Positions 60,865-64,000 of a stretch of DNA of 64,000 nucleotides are shown here, piece by piece. The stretch comes from Streptomyces gossypii. Lineage in GTDB: Bacteria > Actinomycetota > Actinomycetes > Streptomycetales > Streptomycetaceae. The translations under genes and the position numbers were made by a program. Under the pieces are notes generated by a model. The model was not told the DNA's origin. It saw only the letters and a program-made list of their open reading frames with translations, and searched no databases. The stretch's first letter is position 1. The number at the start of each line of letters is the position of its first letter. Where the stretch lies: assembly GCF_025165795.1 (NCBI RefSeq), contig NZ_JAJAGO010000007.1, positions 271,034-335,033 of the forward strand, given 5' to 3'.

Positions 60865-61449
60865 ATGATCACACTCAGCAAGGAAGACGAGCCGGCGGAC
60901 CTGGATGGTGTCAGCCATCTGTCCATCGGAGTGTCCTGGGACCCGACTGCCGGGAGCAGCGGCGGGGTCATGGGGAAGCTCCGCCGGAAGGTCGGCACCG
61001 ATCTTGATCTGATCGCCATCGCCATGGCCGGTGCGGACCCGGTGCGGCTCGCCGGACTGGACTCCCTTGACCCGCTGGGCAACGGCTCGATGCTGCACAG
61101 CGGGGACAACCAGACCGGGCAGGGCGACGGGGACGACGAGACGGTTACCGTCGAGTTCAGCCGTGTGCCGTCCAACATCACCGCCATCGTGTTCGTCGCC
61201 GCCGCGTACAAGAAGGGCAGTGCCTTCTCTAAGGCGCGGAACATCAGCTTCAAGGTGTACGACAAGACGGGCGGCGGTGCCGAGCAGGTCGCTGACATCT
61301 GGCCGAGTCTGCTCACCAGCGACAACGGCTGTGCTGTCGCCAAGGCGATGCGGGACGGCGCGCGTTGGAAACTGCAGGTGATCAACGAGACCGGGAAGAT
61401 CAAGCAGGGGGACGAGCAGTCCCTGATGCGCTTCGCCGCGAACAAGTAG
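60865..61449 (+). CDS. TerD-family stress protein
   Basis: A 194-residue TerD-domain protein, a Ca2+-binding beta-sandwich tied to tellurite resistance, stress and phage responses. ATG 60865 follows AAGAGGATCAGGC. The Ca2+ signature is DLDLIAIAM and GDNQTGQGDGDDETVTVEFS near residues 50-100; FKVYDKTGGGAEQ and a C-terminal FAANK follow. It belongs functionally to the same superfamily as the TerY-P triad 34 kb upstream. A strong terminator follows. Confidence 0.88.
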   Translation: MITLSKEDEPADLDGVSHLSIGVSWDPTAGSSGGVMGKLRRKVGTDLDLIAIAMAGADPVRLAGLDSLDPLGNGSMLHSGDNQTGQGDGDDETVTVEFSRVPSNITAIVFVAAAYKKGSAFSKARNISFKVYDKTGGGAEQVADIWPSLLTSDNGCAVAKAMRDGARWKLQVINETGKIKQGDEQSLMRFAANK

Positions 61450-61456
61450 CGGGAGC

Positions 61457-61486
61457 CGGGTCGGCCCGGGAAACCGGGCCGACCCG
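61457..61486. terminator. strong bidirectional terminator with GAAA loop
   Basis: Thirteen perfect base pairs (61457-61469 with 61474-61486) close a GAAA tetraloop at 61470-61473. It sits 8 bp after the TerD stop and 9 bp before the DUF305 stop on the other strand, so it serves both. Confidence 0.85.
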
Positions 61487-61494
61487 TCCGTACG

Positions 61495-62124
61495 TCAGCC
61501 GGCGTTCGCGCCGCGTTTCTTGAGCATTGAGGCCATGAGCGTGATCTCCGAGCGCTGGCTGCTGACCATGCCCTCGGCGAGACTGGCCAGCTCCCGGTCC
61601 TCCGCCTGCTCGGCGGCGGCCTTCGCCATGTCGACTCCACCGTGGTGATGCGCGCTCATCAGTTGCAGATAGAGCACCTCGGCTTCCTTCCCCTCGGCCT
61701 CGCGCAGCTCGTCCAACTGCGCGTCGGTGGCCATGCCGGGCATCCGGAAGCCGCCATGTGCCGCGTGATCCATCTCGTGGCCCATCCACGCCATCGGGGG
61801 TTCCCGGGAGGTCTTGGGCAGTTTCCATTCGTCGAGCCTGGCCAGGAGCATGCCGCGCTGGTTGGCCTGGGTGTTGATGATGTCGTAGGCGAGGCGGCGC
61901 ACGCTCTCGTCGCCGGTGCTGTCGCGTACGAGGAACGACATCTCCACCGCCTGCTGGTGGTGCACCGCCATGTCACGGGCGAAGCCCGCGTCCACCGACT
62001 CCTTGCCGGGGTGCTCGCTCCGCCACGGCTCCGTCCTGACGACCACCAGGGTGAGGACGGCGAGCCACAGCGCGACGAACGTGGACAGCGCTGCGGGCCA
62101 CCACCGCCTCAGATCTCCGCTCAT
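61495..62124 (-). CDS. DUF305 domain-containing membrane-anchored protein
   Basis: A 209-residue protein with an N-terminal span (residues about 9-28, WPAALSTFVALWLAVLTLVV) and an extracellular four-helix DUF305 domain carrying DAGFARDMAVHHQQAVEMSF and YLQLMSAHHHGGVDMAKAAA, the duplicated His motifs. The family occurs with copper and periplasmic stress genes. Its start overlaps the DUF3105 stop by 4 bp. Confidence 0.87.
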   Translation of the reverse strand: MSGDLRRWWPAALSTFVALWLAVLTLVVVRTEPWRSEHPGKESVDAGFARDMAVHHQQAVEMSFLVRDSTGDESVRRLAYDIINTQANQRGMLLARLDEWKLPKTSREPPMAWMGHEMDHAAHGGFRMPGMATDAQLDELREAEGKEAEVLYLQLMSAHHHGGVDMAKAAAEQAEDRELASLAEGMVSSQRSEITLMASMLKKRGANAG

Positions 62125-62756
62125 GCGGGGACCCCGCCCGTGCAGGCGGCTCCCGGCTCCGGAGTCTGCTCGCCCTGCACGTACTTGTCGATGAACTCTC
62201 CGACCCGCGCGTCGGACGCCTTCTCCACCGTCAGCTGGTGGCCCCAGGCGCTGAGCGTGATGGGCCCGGACTGGCCGGAGACCGGGCTGATGAAGGTGTA
62301 CGTGGTCCGCTCCACCCGCTGGGTGAGCGCCTTGACATCGCCGGCGGACGCCTTGTCGTTGTACGAGATCCAGACCGCGCCATGCTCAAGGGAGTGGACG
62401 GCGTTCTCCTCCTTGAGCTCCTTCGTGTAGACCTCGCTGTCGCAGTTGGCCCAGACGGGATTGTGCTTGCCGCCGACGGCGGGAGTCATCGGATAGTCGA
62501 CGTCCTCCTCGACGTGGTCGCGGTCGAGTTCGTCCCAGGTCTTCTCACCCCGCACCGGCGCGGCCTTGGCCTGCTCCTCCTCTTCGGCCGCCGAGAAGAG
62601 CAGCCAGCCGCCGCCCACGGTGGCGGTGAGGATCACCAGGCCCGCGGTGATGGCGAAGATGCGGTGACGGCGGTCGCGGGCCGCGTCCGCGCGGCGCATC
62701 TCCTCGATGCGGGCCCGGCGGGCGTCTGCCGTTTTGGACTTGTTCTTGGAACCCAT
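62121..62756 (-). CDS. DUF3105 domain-containing protein
   Basis: A 211-residue protein. A basic cytoplasmic N-terminus (GSKNKSKTADARRARIEEMR) leads into one span near residues 33-55 (IFAITAGLVILTATVGGGWL), then an extracellular DUF3105 domain with VDYPMTPAVGGKHNPVWANC, ENAVHSLEHGAVWISY and ITLSAWGHQLTVE. The conserved HSLEHG His residues may bind metal. It is cotranscribed with DUF305 downstream. Function unknown. Confidence 0.85.
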   Translation of the reverse strand: MGSKNKSKTADARRARIEEMRRADAARDRRHRIFAITAGLVILTATVGGGWLLFSAAEEEEQAKAAPVRGEKTWDELDRDHVEEDVDYPMTPAVGGKHNPVWANCDSEVYTKELKEENAVHSLEHGAVWISYNDKASAGDVKALTQRVERTTYTFISPVSGQSGPITLSAWGHQLTVEKASDARVGEFIDKYVQGEQTPEPGAACTGGVPA

Positions 62757-62849
62757 GGTGTTCTGTCCTGCCTTCTCCGCGCCGCCCGCGCTTCGGCGGG
62801 GCGCGGCTGCTGCGCGACGGGTGGGCTGCGGGCAAAGCCGGGCGCCTGC

Positions 62850-62861
62850 GGGGGGGGGGGG
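62850..62861. repeat. run of twelve G
   Basis: Twelve consecutive G lie in the 143-bp gap upstream of the DUF3105 gene. A tract this long is slippage-prone in vivo and error-prone in sequencing. No gene crosses it in the reading frames accepted here. Confidence 0.8.
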
Positions 62862-62899
62862 AACCGCCCGTACGCAGGGGACTTCCGGCCGCGCCCGCT

Positions 62900-63406
62900 C
62901 TACACGCGCAGCAGTTGCAGCAGATGAAGGTCTGGAGGCCGGGGCACGGCAACGGTGTCCGGCGGGGCGGGGCCGGCGGGCTCCCTGTCGTCCGCTGCCC
63001 GGGTACCGGACGGGCCGTCCGGTACGCCGCCCGCTGTACCGGAGTGAAGGGCGGTGCGGACGCCGTCGGGGATGTGACGCCGGCAGTGTCCGCCGGTGTC
63101 GTCCTGGGCGCACTGCTCGCAGGCGGAGCCGCCGGCACCGGCGGACTCAGCGGGCGCGGCGGCAGCAGGCTGGGCGGCAGCGGCGGGGGCAGCGGACGCA
63201 GCCGGTTGGGCAGCCGGTTGGGCAGCCGCAACTTTGGGATTCTGCAGGGCAGCGCCGAGTTGCCCTGCCGAGACGGGGAGGCAGAGCAGCGCCACCGCGG
63301 TGAGTGCCGACAGCACGGCCGCCGGCACTCCGCCACGCACAAGCCGACGGGGCGGCCAGGACTCGCGAGTGCGGGACTCGCGACGGTGTGGCGGGGCTTC
63401 CGGCAT
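62900..63406 (-). CDS. putative secreted Ala/Pro-rich protein (168 aa)
   Basis: ATG 63406 opens a 168-residue frame with a basic start and a hydrophobic signal (GVPAAVLSALTAVALLCLPV, residues about 27-46). A low-complexity Ala/Gln/Pro stretch follows, then a Cys-containing tail (SACEQCAQDDTGGHC). Not a recognised family. It follows the M56 peptidase by 40 bp on the same strand and precedes DUF3105/DUF305, so it may be part of that envelope group. CCTAAG-CAG-CCTAGG at 63415-63429, just upstream, is a small imperfect inverted repeat. Real-gene status is uncertain. Confidence 0.45.
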   Translation of the reverse strand: MPEAPPHRRESRTRESWPPRRLVRGGVPAAVLSALTAVALLCLPVSAGQLGAALQNPKVAAAQPAAQPAASAAPAAAAQPAAAAPAESAGAGGSACEQCAQDDTGGHCRRHIPDGVRTALHSGTAGGVPDGPSGTRAADDREPAGPAPPDTVAVPRPPDLHLLQLLRV

Positions 63407-63446
63407 CCTTTACACCTAAGCAGCCTAGGAGAAGTTGCCGGAGAAT

Positions 63447-64000
63447 CTACCAGGTGGCACTCGCAGCGGTGAGACCGCAGGGAGTCGAAGGTGAGGGCAC
63501 CTGACTGTACGGCAGCGGGCAGGCGTTCACGCTGGTCGCGGCCACGGCGGGGTGCGCGGCCAGTACGAACGGCAGCACCAGCACGCCACCCGCCGCCATC
63601 GCGCCGATCCAGGTCACTGCCCTGCGCAGCGGACGGCGCGGGCCGAGCAGGCGGCGGATACGTGGTGCCACGTCACCGCCCGCCGCGAGCGAGGCAGCCG
63701 AGCCACCGCCCCGGTCAGCCGGACCGGCCAGCTCCAGCAGCGCACCGGCGAGCGGGAGCGGCCCGTCGGCACACGCGGTCGCCTCGTCGTCGGCGGCCAT
63801 CTCCACCAGCCGCCGGGTCTGGACAGCGGCTGCACGAAAAATTGCCGGAAACGGAAAGGCGCGCTCCAGAGCGCCCGCGTACGCGAGGACCAGATGGTGC
63901 CGGCCGCGGATGTGCGCCCGCTCGTGCGCGATCACCGCCGTCAGCGCCTTCGGCTCCAGCGCCGCCAAGGCGGCGGAGGTGAGAACGATGCGGTGTCCCA
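63447..64000 (-). CDS. M56 (BlaR1-type) family metallopeptidase, partial
   Basis: The C-terminal 183 codons are in the window and the gene continues beyond its right edge. The zinc-binding HExxH is visible as IAHERAHIRGRHHLVLAYAG, preceded by HRIVLTSAALAALEPKALTA. A downstream Glu is in RLVEMAADDEATAC, and one membrane span follows near AVTWIGAMAAGGVLVLPFVL. In Streptomyces these peptidases usually follow a BlaI/CopY repressor gene, which would lie outside the window. Confidence 0.85.
   Translation of the reverse strand, partial: GHRIVLTSAALAALEPKALTAVIAHERAHIRGRHHLVLAYAGALERAFPFPAIFRAAAVQTRRLVEMAADDEATACADGPLPLAGALLELAGPADRGGGSAASLAAGGDVAPRIRRLLGPRRPLRRAVTWIGAMAAGGVLVLPFVLAAHPAVAATSVNACPLPYSQVPSPSTPCGLTAASATW

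Noticed and set aside
60705..61640. N-terminal extension of the DNA ligase frame
   Set aside because: The extra 312 residues are low-quality Ser/Arg-rich sequence overlapping TerD on the other strand. The ligase family starts at ATG 60704.
1..64000. tRNA, rRNA or riboswitch genes
   Set aside because: No cloverleaf-like or conserved rRNA segments were found by eye on either strand. A covariance search could still find small RNAs.

Overview
The window is high-GC DNA with GTG/TTG starts, strong third-position GC bias, short intergenic gaps, Tat-type signals and many one-component regulators (LacI, WYL, TetR, MmyB-type XRE, MerR). This is what a Streptomyces or close relative looks like. No rRNA, tRNA, CRISPR array or intact transposase was found.

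Layout. (1) 0.6-14.8 kb is a sugar and plant-polysaccharide locus: a 2-hydroxyacid dehydrogenase, an LplB-type ABC importer (two permeases and a lipoprotein), a DUF2264 protein, a GH42 beta-galactosidase, a LacI regulator, a broken rhamnogalacturonan-lyase-like gene and a secreted GH78 alpha-L-rhamnosidase. Several LacI-type operators tie these together. The set points to use of pectin-derived (rhamnogalacturonan) oligosaccharides. (2) 15.0-18.4 kb holds a DinB protein, a winged-helix protein, a WYL regulator and a nitrobindin-like protein. (3) 19.25-39.33 kb is the most unusual part: fifteen same-strand, mostly overlapping genes forming one 20 kb array. In order they encode a CHAT (caspase-like) peptidase with a long helical N-terminus, a ParS/MbcA-like antitoxin, a RES-domain NAD+-targeting toxin, a macrodomain protein, a 71-residue protein, a TerY-P-type triad (vWA, PP2C, kinase), a radical-SAM activase-like protein, a coiled-coil protein, a ClpB-like AAA+ ATPase, an Hsp70-like ATPase with a non-canonical C-terminus, a zinc-ribbon GTPase, a GAP1-type protein and a membrane-anchored zinc-ribbon GTPase. 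Its parts resemble the NTP-dependent, threshold-gated conflict systems predicted from comparative genomics of multicellular bacteria. The particular combination here looks composite and deserves experimental attention. (4) 39.34-40.11 kb is a scar in which two 5'-truncated divergent genes (crotonase, AraC regulator) abut.

(5) 40.2-64.0 kb is a stress and envelope neighbourhood. It holds DUF2786, DoxX, hemerythrin, PhyH with a divergent LacI, Ku (NHEJ), a FUSC transporter, a TetR/MFS pair, an XRE/SDR pair, DedA, SRAP, YihY, PRC-barrel/DUF2382, a UspA tandem protein, MerR, a class IV aminotransferase-fold protein, a stand-alone LigD-type DNA ligase, TerD, DUF305, DUF3105 and a partial M56 peptidase. 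This region also has gene remnants (tautomerase, FAD monooxygenase), a 163 bp MITE-like inverted-repeat element, an 8 bp tandem repeat and a 12-G homopolymer.

All functional calls come from reading motifs by eye, with no database search. Start codons were chosen from Shine-Dalgarno position, overlap with the upstream stop and the first family-like residues.
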